Assembly (NCBI RefSeq): GCF_026967935.1
Contig: NZ_JAPVBL010000003.1
Location: 434,001 to 498,000 of the forward strand
Origin: Modestobacter sp. VKM Ac-2982
GTDB taxonomy: Bacteria > Actinomycetota > Actinomycetes > Mycobacteriales > Geodermatophilaceae
DNA length: 64,000 bases
Direction: 5' to 3'
The notes under the pieces are model-generated. The model searched no databases and was not told where the DNA came from. It worked only from the letters and a program-made list of their open reading frames with translations. Numbering within the stretch: the stretch's first letter is position 1; each line of letters starts with the position of its first letter. Of this stretch, positions 25,150 through 33,646 are shown piece by piece. Both the position numbers and the translations under genes were made by a program.

Positions 25150-26686
25150 AGGCGTCAGCGGGGTAGCGGCGGGAGGTGTAGACCTGGCCGGACGGCGTCA
25201 CCCGGGTCTGGGTGGAACCGATCATCACCAGGCAGCGCATGTCGACCGTGTCGGGGTCGAACTCGCCGAGGGTGGTCACGGTGACCGACTCCTCGGGCCC
25301 GCCGACGTCCCGGCCGATGACGACCACGGTCTCCGGCTTCCTGACCTCCAGCAGCGCCTGGTGCGCCTCGCCCAGCTGGTGCGGGCGCGCCTTGGAACGC
25401 GGGTTGTACAGCGCGAGCACCAGGTCGGCGGCGGCTGCGTGCCGCAGCCGGTCCAGCACGATCTCCCACGGCTTGAGGACGTCGGACAGCGAGATGATCG
25501 CGAAGTCGTGCCCGAGCGGCGCCCCCACCCGGGAGGCGACCGCCTGCGCCGCGGTGAGCCCGGGCAACACCCGGACCTCGACGTCGGCGAACTCGGGCTG
25601 GGCCGCCACCTCGAGCACCGCGGCGGCCATCGCGAACACGCCGGGGTCGCCGCTGGAGACGACCGCCACCCGCCGTCCGGACTGCGCCAGCCGCAGCGCC
25701 GCCGCGGCCCGCTCGGCCTCCACCCGGTTGTCGCTGGGGTGCCGGGTCTGCCGGGGGTTGACCTCCACCCGGTCCAGGTAGGGGCCGTAGCCGACCAGGT
25801 CGTCGGCGCGGGCCAGCGCCTCGGCGGCCTCCGGGGTCGTCCAGCTGCGCTGCCCGGGGCCCAGGCCGACGACCACCACCTCGCCGCGCCGGGGTCCGTC
25901 GTCCTCGGCCCGTTCGGGGTGGTTGCCCGGCCCGGTGAGCTCGCTGGGCAGCAGGGCGAGGGAGAAGTAGGGGACGGTGGCCGGGTCGACGTCGGCGAGC
26001 GGTTCGACCCGCTGCCGGTCGGTGGTGGCCCGCTCCACGTACCAGGCGCGGTCGAGCACGCCGGCCGCGTCGAACGCCTCCCGGACGTTGGCGAAGGTGC
26101 GGCCCAGCTTCATCACCGCGGCGGAGTCAGTGGTCGACAGCCACTCGGCGAGCTCGTCGGACGGCAGCGTGCCGGGCAGCACGGTGAGCACCTCGTCCCG
26201 CTCCACCAGTGGCCGGCCGAGCACCGCGGCCGCACCGCTGACGCTGGTGACGCCGGGGACGACCTCGGTCGGGTACCGGTGGGCCAGCCGCTTGTGCATG
26301 TGCATGTACGAGCCGTAGAAGAACGGGTCGCCCTCGGCGAGGACGACGACGTCCCGGCCGGCGTCCAGGTGGGCGGCCAGCCGGGCGGCGGCCGCCTCGT
26401 AGAACTCGTCGATCGCCCCCTGGTAGCCGCCGGGGTGCGCGGTGGTCTCGGTGGTCACCGGGTAGACCAGCAGCTCCTCGACCTGGCCGGCGCGCAGGTA
26501 CGGCGCGGCCAGCGCCCGGGCGACCGAGCGGCCGTGCTGGGCGGCGTGGAACGCGACGACGTCGGCCGCGCCGATCAACCGGGCGGCCTTGACCGTCACC
26601 AGCTCCGGGTCGCCCGGCCCCAACCCGACCCCGTACAGCCGCCCCGTCCCCGTCGAGGGGCCGAAGTCGCGATCTTGGCCCGTCAT
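25148..26686 (-). CDS. cobIJ: Precorrin-2 C20- / precorrin-3B C17-methyltransferase fusion
   Basis: A 512-residue fusion of two tetrapyrrole methylases, common in actinobacteria. CobI occupies about residues 15-250: [40 protein letters not shown] and [20 protein letters not shown]. CobJ fills about 265-512: [40 protein letters not shown] and [20 protein letters not shown]. CobJ drives ring contraction after CobG. The first 15 residues ([15 protein letters not shown]) come from palindrome copy 2 and are not part of the usual CobI start. ATG 26686 overlaps the cobH stop, and the gene's own stop lies in palindrome copy 1. Confidence 0.95.
   Translation of the reverse strand: MTGQDRDFGPSTGTGRLYGVGLGPGDPELVTVKAARLIGAADVVAFHAAQHGRSVARALAAPYLRAGQVEELLVYPVTTETTAHPGGYQGAIDEFYEAAAARLAAHLDAGRDVVVLAEGDPFFYGSYMHMHKRLAHRYPTEVVPGVTSVSGAAAVLGRPLVERDEVLTVLPGTLPSDELAEWLSTTDSAAVMKLGRTFANVREAFDAAGVLDRAWYVERATTDRQRVEPLADVDPATVPYFSLALLPSELTGPGNHPERAEDDGPRRGEVVVVGLGPGQRSWTTPEAAEALARADDLVGYGPYLDRVEVNPRQTRHPSDNRVEAERAAAALRLAQSGRRVAVVSSGDPGVFAMAAAVLEVAAQPEFADVEVRVLPGLTAAQAVASRVGAPLGHDFAIISLSDVLKPWEIVLDRLRHAAAADLVLALYNPRSKARPHQLGEAHQALLEVRKPETVVVIGRDVGGPEESVTVTTLGEFDPDTVDMRCLVMIGSTQTRVTPSGQVYTSRRYPADA
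26655..26684. repeat. Palindromic repeat, copy 2 (inside the 5' end of cobIJ)
   Basis: Twenty-six of 30 bases match copy 1 (GAGGGGCCGAAGTCGCGA then TCTTGGCCCGTC). It covers codons 1 to about 11 of cobIJ and encodes GQDRDFGPS on the minus strand. Its outer arm differs where it meets the ATG. Confidence 0.88.
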
Positions 26687-27303
26687 TCGGCGGTGCTCGC
26701 GATCGCGTTGACGGCGGCGGCGGTGATGGCGCTGCCGCCCCGCCGGCCGCGGACGGCGAGGAACTCGAGGTCGGCGGCGGCCAGCGCCTCCTTGGACTCG
26801 ACCGCGCCGATGAAGCCCACCGGGATGCCGATGACGGCGGCCGGCCGCGGGGCCCCGTCGCGGACCATCTCCAGTAGGTGGAACAGCGCGGTGGGGGCGT
26901 TGCCGATCGCGACGACGGCGCCGTCCAGCCGGTCGCCCCACAGGTGCATCGCCGCGGCGGTGCGGGTGGTGCCCATCTCCCGGGCCAGGTCGGGGGTGCG
27001 CGGGTCGTTGAGGGTGCAGACGACCTCGTTGAACGCCGGCAGCCGCTTGCGGGTCACCCCGGAGGCGACCATCTGGGAGTCGCACAGCACCGGGGCGCCG
27101 GACTCCAACGCCTTGCGGCCGGCCCGGACGACGTCGGGGGAGAAGGCCACGTCGGCGGCCAGGTCGACCTGACCGCAGGCGTGGATCATCCGGACCGCGA
27201 CCTGGGCGACGTCCTCGGGAAGGCCGGACAGGTCGGCCTCGGCGCGGATCATGGCGAAGGACTGCCGGTAGATCTCGGCGCCGTCGTGCTCGTAGGAGTA
27301 CAT
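26683..27303 (-). CDS. cobH: Precorrin-8X methylmutase
   Basis: A 206-residue enzyme that moves the methyl group from C11 to C12 to give hydrogenobyrinic acid. CobH/CbiC landmarks are [39 protein letters not shown] with the catalytic His in MIHACG, and [21 protein letters not shown]. The C-terminal [18 protein letters not shown] is also typical. ATG 27303 overlaps the cobG stop by one base (TGATG), and the stop overlaps the cobIJ start, so cobG-cobH-cobIJ is a tightly coupled operon. Confidence 0.95.
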   Translation of the reverse strand: MYSYEHDGAEIYRQSFAMIRAEADLSGLPEDVAQVAVRMIHACGQVDLAADVAFSPDVVRAGRKALESGAPVLCDSQMVASGVTRKRLPAFNEVVCTLNDPRTPDLAREMGTTRTAAAMHLWGDRLDGAVVAIGNAPTALFHLLEMVRDGAPRPAAVIGIPVGFIGAVESKEALAAADLEFLAVRGRRGGSAITAAAVNAIASTAE

Positions 27304-28496
27304 CAGTCCTCTTCGATCCGGAGTTCGTAGCCGGACGGCGTCGCGACGACGTCGACGACCCCGCCCTGCGGTCGGCCGCAGCGGCGCTCGCAGCCGGCCC
27401 AGTGCTGTCGGGCGCCGCCGGCGGGCAGCGTCCGGGTGGAGACGGCGCTGACGGCGTCCGCGCGGACGTCGGCGAGCGACTTGGCGCAGCCCGGGCGACC
27501 GGCGCAGGTGGTCACCTGCAGCCAGGGGCTCGCCTCGTCGAACACCATGCCGGTGCGGAACAGGTCGACGGCGGCGTCGTCCACGGCGTCCTCGGCCAGG
27601 TCGGGCACGACCACACTGCGCCACGGGGTCAGCTGCACCTCGGCGGCGAGCCGGGCGAGGAGGTCGGCCTGGTCGGCGGTCAGCCGGCCCAGCGGGACGA
27701 CGCCGATCAACGCCGTCCGGCCGTCGAGCTGCGTCGTCGCCCCGACCGGCCCCACGACCGGCGCCCCCGGCACCTCCACCGAGGGGCCAAAGTCGCGACT
27801 TTGGCCCCTGAGGAGGGCGGCGACGCGGGTGGGGCCGTCGGCGAGCTCGGTCAGCCGCCAGGCGGTCGAGCCCTGGGCGGTGCGCTCGGCGAGGAAGGCG
27901 CGGGTGGCGTCCAGTGCCAGCGCGACCGCGTCGTCCGGAGCGCAGCGCAGGCCGGAGTCGACGCCGCCGAGCAGCAGGGCCACCGAGTCGGCGGAGAGGG
28001 CCAGCAGGCCGACGTCCCCGCCGAGACCGGCGACGTCGCCCCGCCCGTCGTCCAGGGTCAGCAGGAAGCGGCCGGGCAGCTCGGCCAGCGCCGGGTCGGC
28101 GCAGAGCCCGGCGTCGAAGGCACCGACCCAGGGCCGGACGTCGACGTGCCCGCCCGCGGTGCGCCCGGACAGGGTGCTGGCCAGCACGTTGCGCACCCGC
28201 TCGTGCGTGGCGCTGGGCAGCAGGCCGGCGGCGGCCAGCCGGTCGCCCAGCTCTGCCTCCGCACCGGCCGGCAGCCCGCGCAGCTGCACGTTGCCCCGGC
28301 TGGTCAGCTCCAGGTGCCCGTTCCCGAGCTCCCGGGCCGCCGCCGCCAGTGCCTGCAGCTGCACCGCGCCGATCGCCCCGCCCGGCACCCGGACCCGGGC
28401 CAGCCCGCCGTCGGCGGCGGCGTGGGTCTGCAGCGCGCCGGGGCAGGCGTCGGCGCGCTCGCGGGGAGCGGAGAGGGAGGTCCCGGGGAAAGACAT
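27303..28496 (-). CDS. cobG: Precorrin-3B synthase
   Basis: A 397-residue member of the nitrite/sulfite-reductase ferredoxin-like family. It hydroxylates precorrin-3A with oxygen, and so belongs to the aerobic route. The two halves each carry the ferredoxin-reductase-like beta domain ([16 protein letters not shown]). The [4Fe-4S] ligands are Cys331, Cys337, Cys369 and Cys373 (CAGRPGC; CERRC). Residues about 229-239 ([10 protein letters not shown]) are encoded by palindrome copy 3 and sit in a loop between the two halves. ATG 28496 is used, and the gene leads the cobG-cobH-cobIJ operon. Confidence 0.9.
   Translation of the reverse strand: MSFPGTSLSAPRERADACPGALQTHAAADGGLARVRVPGGAIGAVQLQALAAAARELGNGHLELTSRGNVQLRGLPAGAEAELGDRLAAAGLLPSATHERVRNVLASTLSGRTAGGHVDVRPWVGAFDAGLCADPALAELPGRFLLTLDDGRGDVAGLGGDVGLLALSADSVALLLGGVDSGLRCAPDDAVALALDATRAFLAERTAQGSTAWRLTELADGPTRVAALLRGQSRDFGPSVEVPGAPVVGPVGATTQLDGRTALIGVVPLGRLTADQADLLARLAAEVQLTPWRSVVVPDLAEDAVDDAAVDLFRTGMVFDEASPWLQVTTCAGRPGCAKSLADVRADAVSAVSTRTLPAGGARQHWAGCERRCGRPQGGVVDVVATPSGYELRIEED
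27781..27810. repeat. Palindromic repeat, copy 3 (inside cobG)
   Basis: Bases 27782-27809 are a perfect 28-bp palindrome (AGGGGCCAAAGTCG plus its complement). It differs from copy 1 only by paired changes that keep the symmetry (CCGAAG to CCAAAG and the matching base on the other arm). It encodes GQSRDFGPS in the same frame as copy 2 encodes GQDRDFGPS. Confidence 0.92.
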
Positions 28497-28561
28497 GGCG
28501 CCCGCGAGGCTACTTCCCGACGGCCCCGCCGCACCGGGGCCGTCGGGCCCGCCCCGCCGGG

Positions 28562-29275
28562 TCAGGTGAGGGACGTCCGGTCGAAGGACATCCAGACCCG
28601 TCGCCGGTCGGCCCGGGTGCGCACCCTCGCCATCGCGTCGACCCGGCGCTGCTGCTCGGCGGTGGCGCGGTGCTCGACGACGGCGAGCTCGGCCTCCCGC
28701 ATGTCGTGCTCGGCCGCCGCCTCCGCCGGGGTCTGCGGCAGCTGCGGGTCGAGGTCCTCGGGGGAGACCTCCGGGCCGGTGTCCTCCTTGTACGGGCTGT
28801 CGTCCGGCAGGTTGCCGCTGACCCGGCCGTAGGCGCCCAGCGTCAGCAGCACGAGGCCGGCGCAGATGGAGAAGATGACGTTGGCCATCGAGAACGCCAG
28901 CAGGTTGAACTCGGTCTCCAGCACCGCCAGGTTGGCCAGCGCCGAGATCAGGAACAGGATGCCGAGCACCAGCATCGTGTTCGACGCGGCGCGCGGCCCG
29001 AGGAACGCGGTGACGACCAGCACCAGCGCGGTGACCACCGAGATCGTCGAGAGCAGGCCGTTGGAGGACAGGCCGGCCACCTCGCCGCCGTCGGTGGAGA
29101 AGTAGGCCAGCCCGTCGGCGAAACCGAGCAGGCCGAAGGTGAGCAGGATCAGGGCCACGACCACCGCGCCGACGCGCTGCACGGTGTAGACCACCGACCC
29201 GCCACCCTCGGCGGTCTGATTCGCGTCGTCCGACCGGTTCGGCCGACGGTCTCGCAGGTTCTCGCGCACGCCCAT
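28562..29275 (-). CDS. DUF4383-type membrane protein
   Basis: A 237-residue membrane protein. A 30-residue polar N-terminus is followed by four hydrophobic helices: VQRVGAVVVALILLTFGLLG, STISVVTALVLVVTAFLG, NTMLVLGILFLISALANLAV and MANVIFSICAGLVLLTLGA. An 80-residue soluble, charged C-terminal tail rich in Glu, Ala and Arg follows, with likely helical coiled-coil character (EAAAEHDMREAELAVVEHRA). The helix pattern fits the actinobacterial DUF4383 family, often linked to stress or envelope genes; the function is unknown. ATG 29275 is chosen over an upstream start that adds a nonspecific basic leader. Confidence 0.65.
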   Translation of the reverse strand: MGVRENLRDRRPNRSDDANQTAEGGGSVVYTVQRVGAVVVALILLTFGLLGFADGLAYFSTDGGEVAGLSSNGLLSTISVVTALVLVVTAFLGPRAASNTMLVLGILFLISALANLAVLETEFNLLAFSMANVIFSICAGLVLLTLGAYGRVSGNLPDDSPYKEDTGPEVSPEDLDPQLPQTPAEAAAEHDMREAELAVVEHRATAEQQRRVDAMARVRTRADRRRVWMSFDRTSLT

Positions 29276-29408
29276 GGGTTGCCTCCGTCGTGTGGATGAC
29301 CAGACACCGGGGCTTCGTCGGTTGCGGCTCGGACGGATGCGCCGCGTGCACGACACGCCGGGAAGAGCCGTGGGGACGGCGCTGTTACGGGCCGATGGAA
29401 GGAGCGTC

Positions 29409-29738
29409 ATGACCCAGCCGTACGAGATCGACCTGCACTCGGAGTACCTGCGCGCGGACCTCTTCTTCGCGATGGGGCAGCCCGCGGAGGCCGCGCGCGT
29501 CCTGGAGGCGGTGCTCGCCGCCGAGCCGGAGAACCAGGCCGCACTGGAGCTGCTGGCCCGCAGCTACTTCGGTTCCGCCCAGCTGAGCCGCGCGGAGGAT
29601 GCGCTGGCCCGGCTGGTGGAGCTGGCCCCGGCGAACGGGTGGGCCCGCCGCGCGCTGGCCCGCACGCTCGAGCGGCAGAACCGCGGGGTGGACGCCGCCG
29701 TCCACCACCGCGTGGCCGACGCCCTCGGCGCCGCGTGA
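29409..29738 (+). CDS. Small TPR-repeat protein
   Basis: A 109-residue all-helical protein with about two and a half tetratricopeptide repeats. AADLFFAMGQ-like helices lead into PAEAARVLEAVLAAEPENQAA and then ELLARSYFGSAQLSRAEDAL, followed by LVELAPANGWARRALAR. The order A8-G-Y-F-x-A-x-P is typical. Such proteins are scaffolds for protein contacts, and the partner is unknown. The start ATG 29409 has AAGGAG just upstream. The gene is convergent with the symporter and ends before a strong terminator hairpin. Confidence 0.75.
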   Translation: MTQPYEIDLHSEYLRADLFFAMGQPAEAARVLEAVLAAEPENQAALELLARSYFGSAQLSRAEDALARLVELAPANGWARRALARTLERQNRGVDAAVHHRVADALGAA

Positions 29739-29760
29739 TCCACGTTCGCTGAGCTCGTCG

Positions 29761-29797
29761 TCCGGCGGGTGCTCGGAGTCCAGGAGCACCCGCCGGA
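29761..29797. terminator. Bidirectional terminator hairpin
   Basis: A perfect 14-bp stem, 29761-29774 pairing with 29784-29797 (TCCGGCGGGTGCTC and its complement), closes a 9-base loop. It sits between the convergent TPR and symporter genes. Confidence 0.7.
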
Positions 29798-29805
29798 GCG
29801 ACGGG

Positions 29806-31398
29806 TCAGCGGTCCTCGACCGAGGGCGGCGGGTTCGGGGTGGTGCCGTCGACGCCCGTGGTGGCGGCGGTGCTGCCGCCCGTCGGGGAGGGCGTGATGC
29901 CCCGCTCGGCGACCGGGAGCAGCGCGCCGTGGGCCAACCGCTCGCGGTAGCCGAAGAGCTCCCGCTTCACCACCCGGCTCAGGATGTAGAGCCCGATGAT
30001 GTTCGGCAGTGACATCAGGAAGATCATGCTGTCGGAGAAGCCGATCACCGCGTCGAGGGTCGAGGAGGCCCCGATGACGACGAAGATGCAGAAGATCAGC
30101 TTCCAGGTCCGGTCCACGAACATCGACTCGCCGAACAGGTAGGTCGATGCCTTGAGCCCGTAGTAGCTCCAGGCGAGCATCGTGGAGTAGGCGAAGAGGA
30201 TCACCGCGATCGCCAGCACGATCGGGAACCAGTCCGCCACCGTCTCGAAGGCGGCCGAGGTCGTCTCCACGCCCGGGGCACTGGCCTCGTCCGCCCAGGT
30301 GCCGGTGATCACGATGGCCAACGCGGTCATCGTGCAGATGACGACGGTGTCGATGAAGGGCTCGAGGACGGCGACGTGGCCCTCGGTCGCCGGCTCGTTC
30401 GTCTTCACCGCGGAGTGGGCGATCGCGGCCGACCCCAGGCCGGCCTCGTTGCTGAACGCCGCCCGCCGGAAGCCCTGGATGAGCACACCGACGACACCGC
30501 CGAACCCGGCCTCGGGGCTGAACGCCGTCCGGAGGATCTCCCAGAGCGCGTTGGGGATCTCGGTGAAGTTGGCGAACAGCACGGAGAGGCAGGCGATGAC
30601 GTAGAAGACGGCCATGAAGGGGACGAGCTTGTCGGTGACGCGGGCGATGCTGCGGATCCCACCGATGATCACCGCACCGACCAGGATCGCCAGCACCAGG
30701 CCGAAGACGGCGCCGGCGGCCCCGAACCCGAGCCAGCCGTCCGCGCCGCCGGTCACCGACTGGGCCTGGGCGAAGGCCTGGTTGGCCTGGAACATGTTCC
30801 CGCCACCGACGGCGCCGCCCAGGGTGAAGATGCAGAACAGGACCGCGAGGACCTTGCCCAGCGTGCCCTTGCCCTTCTCCTTCAGCCCCTGGCTCAGGTA
30901 GTACATGGGCCCACCGGAGACCCGGCCGTCGGGGTAGACCCGGCGGTACTTGACGCCGAGGGTGCACTCGACGCCCTTGGTGCACATGCCGACCAGGCCG
31001 GCGATGATCATCCAGAAGGTCGCCCCCGGCCCGCCGAGCGAGATTGCCACCGCGACCCCGGCGATGTTCCCGAGGCCCACCGTCCCGGAGACGGCGGTCG
31101 CCAGCGCCTGGAAGTGGGTCACCTCCCCGGCGTCGTTCGGGTCGTCGTACTTGCCCTTGATCAGCTGGATCGCGTGGCCGAAGGCCCGGAACTGGAAGCC
31201 CTTCAGGTAGATCGTGAAGAAGACGCCCGCGATCACCAGCCAGACGACGATGAGCGGCAGCTCGACGCCCTCGTCGATGAAGCCCAGCGGCACGGCGTAG
31301 AAGACGATCCCGGTGATGAAGTCCGAGATCGGTGCGAAGACGTCGTTGACCTGCTCGTCGAACGTGGCGGCCTGCGGGGAGGAGAGCGACGTGTTCAC
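29806..31398 (-). CDS. Alanine/sodium symporter (AGCS family)
   Basis: A 530-residue integral membrane symporter of the amino acid:cation family AGCS, which imports alanine or glycine with sodium. The family signature is VSGTVGLGNIAGVAVAI around residue 105. Other clear blocks are SGGPMYYLSQGLKEKG, FRRAAFSNEAGLGSAAIAHS and SYYGLKASTYLFG. About ten membrane helices are visible. The last 45 residues are polar and low-complexity. GTG 31398 overlaps the stop of the universal stress protein gene (GTGA). Confidence 0.9.
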   Translation of the reverse strand: MNTSLSSPQAATFDEQVNDVFAPISDFITGIVFYAVPLGFIDEGVELPLIVVWLVIAGVFFTIYLKGFQFRAFGHAIQLIKGKYDDPNDAGEVTHFQALATAVSGTVGLGNIAGVAVAISLGGPGATFWMIIAGLVGMCTKGVECTLGVKYRRVYPDGRVSGGPMYYLSQGLKEKGKGTLGKVLAVLFCIFTLGGAVGGGNMFQANQAFAQAQSVTGGADGWLGFGAAGAVFGLVLAILVGAVIIGGIRSIARVTDKLVPFMAVFYVIACLSVLFANFTEIPNALWEILRTAFSPEAGFGGVVGVLIQGFRRAAFSNEAGLGSAAIAHSAVKTNEPATEGHVAVLEPFIDTVVICTMTALAIVITGTWADEASAPGVETTSAAFETVADWFPIVLAIAVILFAYSTMLAWSYYGLKASTYLFGESMFVDRTWKLIFCIFVVIGASSTLDAVIGFSDSMIFLMSLPNIIGLYILSRVVKRELFGYRERLAHGALLPVAERGITPSPTGGSTAATTGVDGTTPNPPPSVEDR

Positions 31399-31832
31399 GG
31401 GACCACCAGGACCGGGATCGGGGACAGTTGGATGAGGCTGCTCGGGGTCGACCCGAACAGCAGCGTGCGGACCCGGCTCTGACCGACCCGGCCGACGATG
31501 ATCCAGGCGGCGTCCTCCTCGCGGGCGAGGGAGACCAGCGTCTCGGCGGGGTGCCCGTGCCGGACGACGCCCTCGACGGTCAGGTCGCCGGCGGCCGACA
31601 GCCGGGCGACCGCCGGGTCGAGCACCCGCTCGCGGGCCGACTTCGCCTCGCGTTCCTTGTCGATCGTGCGGCGTTCGTTCTCCTCCGCCGTGGAGAACGA
31701 GTAGGGCGACCAGGGGACGACGCAGGCGAGCACCAGGCGCAGGTCGTGCCTGCGCGCCGCGTCGGCCGCGGCATCAGCCGCTCGCCCGCTCGCCTCGCTC
31801 CCGTCGAGCCCCACGATGATCGATGCGGACAT
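31395..31832 (-). CDS. Universal stress protein (UspA family)
   Basis: A 145-residue single-domain Usp. It opens SIIVGLDGSEASGRAADAA, and the nucleotide loop is near the C-terminus in WIIVGRVGQSRVRTLLFGSTPS. This G-x2-G-x9-G(S/T)-like pattern indicates an ATP-binding type. The coding segment overlaps the symporter gene by 4 bases, so the stress protein and transporter are made together. The role may be to sense ATP or to modulate the transporter; this is inferred only from coupling. Confidence 0.88.
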   Translation of the reverse strand: MSASIIVGLDGSEASGRAADAAADAARRHDLRLVLACVVPWSPYSFSTAEENERRTIDKEREAKSARERVLDPAVARLSAAGDLTVEGVVRHGHPAETLVSLAREEDAAWIIVGRVGQSRVRTLLFGSTPSSLIQLSPIPVLVVP

Positions 31833-32020
31833 TGGGTGACCCCCAGCCGTCGCGGACGTTTCGGGAAAGCTAGTGGCAAGGAACGGCCCACCGCCAGACG
31901 GAAGAGGGCTTCACCTTCCGAGCTGTGATGTGCTGGTGACCGCACGGCCGGCGTCCTGACCGGCTGGCCGCGCCTGATGCCCGCCCCGACTCGAGCACCT
32001 GCTCGGCCAGGAGAACCCTC

Positions 32021-32599
32021 ATGAGCCACCGCACCGTCCGCCGCACGCTGCTCGCCGTCCCGCTGTCGATCGCCCTGTCGCTGCCGCTCGCCGCCTGCGC
32101 GAGCGACGACCCGGCCGAACAGGCCGAGGCACCGGTCGAGGTCGAGGCACCCACGGAGGACGACGAGGCGACCGCCGTCGACGAGGAGCCCGTCGAGGAG
32201 GTGGCGGCCGAGGTCTCCACCGACCTGAGCGTGCGGCCGGAGGTGCCGCCGTCGGACGCCCCGGCGCCGACCGAACTGGTGACCGAGGACGTCGTCGTCG
32301 GCGACGGCGCCGAGGCCACCGTGGGCAGCACCGCGCAGGTCAAGTACGTCGGCGCCTTCTACGGGACCGGCGAGGAGTTCGACGCCTCCTGGGACCGGGG
32401 CGAGGACGAGACCCTGCCGGTCCCCCTCGGCGCCGGCCGGGTGATCCCCGGCTTCGAGCAGGGGATCGTGGGCATGCAGGTCGGCGGCCGGCGGGTCATC
32501 ACCATCCCCAGCGACCTCGCCTACGGCGACCAGCCCCCGGCGGGCATCCCCGTCGACGCCGACCTGGTGTTCGTCGTCGACCTCGTCTCGGTGGACTGA
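32021..32599 (+). CDS. FKBP-type peptidyl-prolyl isomerase lipoprotein
   Basis: A 192-residue secreted lipoprotein. The signal peptide ends in the lipobox LPLAAC with Cys26 as the lipid-attachment site. Residues 27-85 are an acidic, Pro/Glu-rich linker. Residues about 85-192 form an FKBP domain: VKYVGAFYGTGEEFDASWDRG, PLGAGRVIPGFEQGIVGMQVGGRR and SDLAYGDQPPAGIPVDADLVFVVDL. It should fold proteins outside the membrane. ATG 32021 follows GGAG. The gene is divergent from the stress protein gene, with about 190 bases between, and has no obvious operon partner except the VanZ-like gene 12 bases downstream. Confidence 0.9.
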   Translation: MSHRTVRRTLLAVPLSIALSLPLAACASDDPAEQAEAPVEVEAPTEDDEATAVDEEPVEEVAAEVSTDLSVRPEVPPSDAPAPTELVTEDVVVGDGAEATVGSTAQVKYVGAFYGTGEEFDASWDRGEDETLPVPLGAGRVIPGFEQGIVGMQVGGRRVITIPSDLAYGDQPPAGIPVDADLVFVVDLVSVD

Positions 32600-32610
32600 C
32601 CCGGGCCCCG

Positions 32611-33036
32611 GTGGTCGCCGAGCCGGACCATCGCCCCGGGCCGGGGCGGTGGTGGGCCCGCGGGCTGCTCGCCGGCTGCCTGGCCCTCGGCGCGTTCGTC
32701 ACGCTGCGCCCGGAGCCGATGGGCCGGTTCTCCCGCCCGATCACCCGGGCGGTGATGGAGGCCATCGACCAGCCCTGGTCGGTGGCCTTCCCGCTGGTCG
32801 AGCGCGGCGGGAACGTGCTGCTGTTCGTGCCGCTGGCGCTGCTGTTGTGCTGGTCGCTGCCCCGATGGCCCCGGTGGGCGGTCTGGCTGGCGTGCGTGGC
32901 CGGGTCGGTGGGCATCGAGCTCGTCCAGGCGCTGTTCCTGCCGGCGCGGTACCCGTCCCTGGTCGACATCGGGACCAACAGCACCGGCGCCGCGATCGGC
33001 GTCGGGCTGCACTGGCTGCTCACCCGCCGCCGCTGA
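32611..33036 (+). CDS. VanZ-like family membrane protein
   Basis: A 141-residue VanZ-like protein with about four helices: GLLAGCLALGAFVTLRP, ERGGNVLLFVPLALLLCW, WAVWLACVAGSVGIELVQALF and the final DIGTNSTGAAIGVGLHWLL. The NVLLFVPLG-like motif and the (V/L)E(L/V)xQ plus D(I/V)xxNxxGxxxG ending are characteristic. VanZ itself raises teicoplanin resistance, but most members have unknown function in the cell envelope. GTG 32611 is used. It follows the FKBP lipoprotein closely and is convergent with the acyltransferase gene. Confidence 0.85.
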   Translation: MVAEPDHRPGPGRWWARGLLAGCLALGAFVTLRPEPMGRFSRPITRAVMEAIDQPWSVAFPLVERGGNVLLFVPLALLLCWSLPRWPRWAVWLACVAGSVGIELVQALFLPARYPSLVDIGTNSTGAAIGVGLHWLLTRRR

Positions 33037-33046
33037 GCCCCGGCCG

Positions 33047-33646
33047 TCAGGACGTCGGCTGGTGCCCGGGGGCGACCGCGGCCAGCATCGCCTCGAGGAC
33101 CTCCCGGCGCAGGAACGCCAGCCGCGCGCGCTTGGTCGGCAGCTCCACCTCGGGACCGAGCTCGAAGCCCGTCCGGCGCAGCCGCTCCAGGGCGACCTCG
33201 TTCGCGGCGTCGGGCTCGACGACGACGCGCCGGATGGTGGGGTCCGTGAGCGCGACCGCCCCGAGGGCGGCGGCGAGCCGGAGGGTGAAGCCCGGCTCCG
33301 GGGTGGTCGCGGGGGCCAGCAGCACGTGGATGCCGAGGTCGCCGGGTTCGACGTCGTACACCTCGCCCACCGGGTCGGCGGCCGGCTGGTAGGTCTGCAG
33401 CAGCCCCACGGGCCGGTCGTCCACGGACACCAGCCAGGCGTGGTGGGTGTCCAGCGAGTCGACGTAGGCGTAGATGTCGCGCACCTGCTCCTCGGTGTGG
33501 TCGGTCATCCCCCAGAACCGGGCGCGCTCCTCCCGCACCCAGGAGTGCACGAGCGGGGCGTCGCGGTCGGGGTCCAGGCGGCGCACCTCGAGGGTGCGGC
33601 CGTCCCCGAAGGGGTGGGTGCCCTCGGCGAGGCGGGCATCGGTCAC
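33047..33646 (-). CDS. GNAT acyltransferase of the siderophore type (second copy)
   Basis: A 199-residue Gcn5-related acyltransferase in the family of IucB/DesC siderophore acyltransferases (acetyltransf_8). The layout resembles the desC-like gene at 37568: an early strand ALVHSWVREERARFWGM, a middle with WLVSVDDRPVGLLQTYQPA, then EVYDVEPGDLGIHVLLAP, and the CoA-binding region VVVEPDAANEVALERLRRTGF. It probably transfers acetyl, succinyl or another acyl group to a hydroxylamine amine. It is last in a six-gene operon, overlapping the amidohydrolase stop by 4 bases. Two such enzymes in one operon suggest a second acylation step. Confidence 0.8.
   Translation of the reverse strand: MTDARLAEGTHPFGDGRTLEVRRLDPDRDAPLVHSWVREERARFWGMTDHTEEQVRDIYAYVDSLDTHHAWLVSVDDRPVGLLQTYQPAADPVGEVYDVEPGDLGIHVLLAPATTPEPGFTLRLAAALGAVALTDPTIRRVVVEPDAANEVALERLRRTGFELGPEVELPTKRARLAFLRREVLEAMLAAVAPGHQPTS

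Noticed and set aside
25120..27810. Palindromes as ends of a composite transposon.
   Set aside because: There is no transposase, no target-site duplication visible, and the interior is a normal cobalamin operon.
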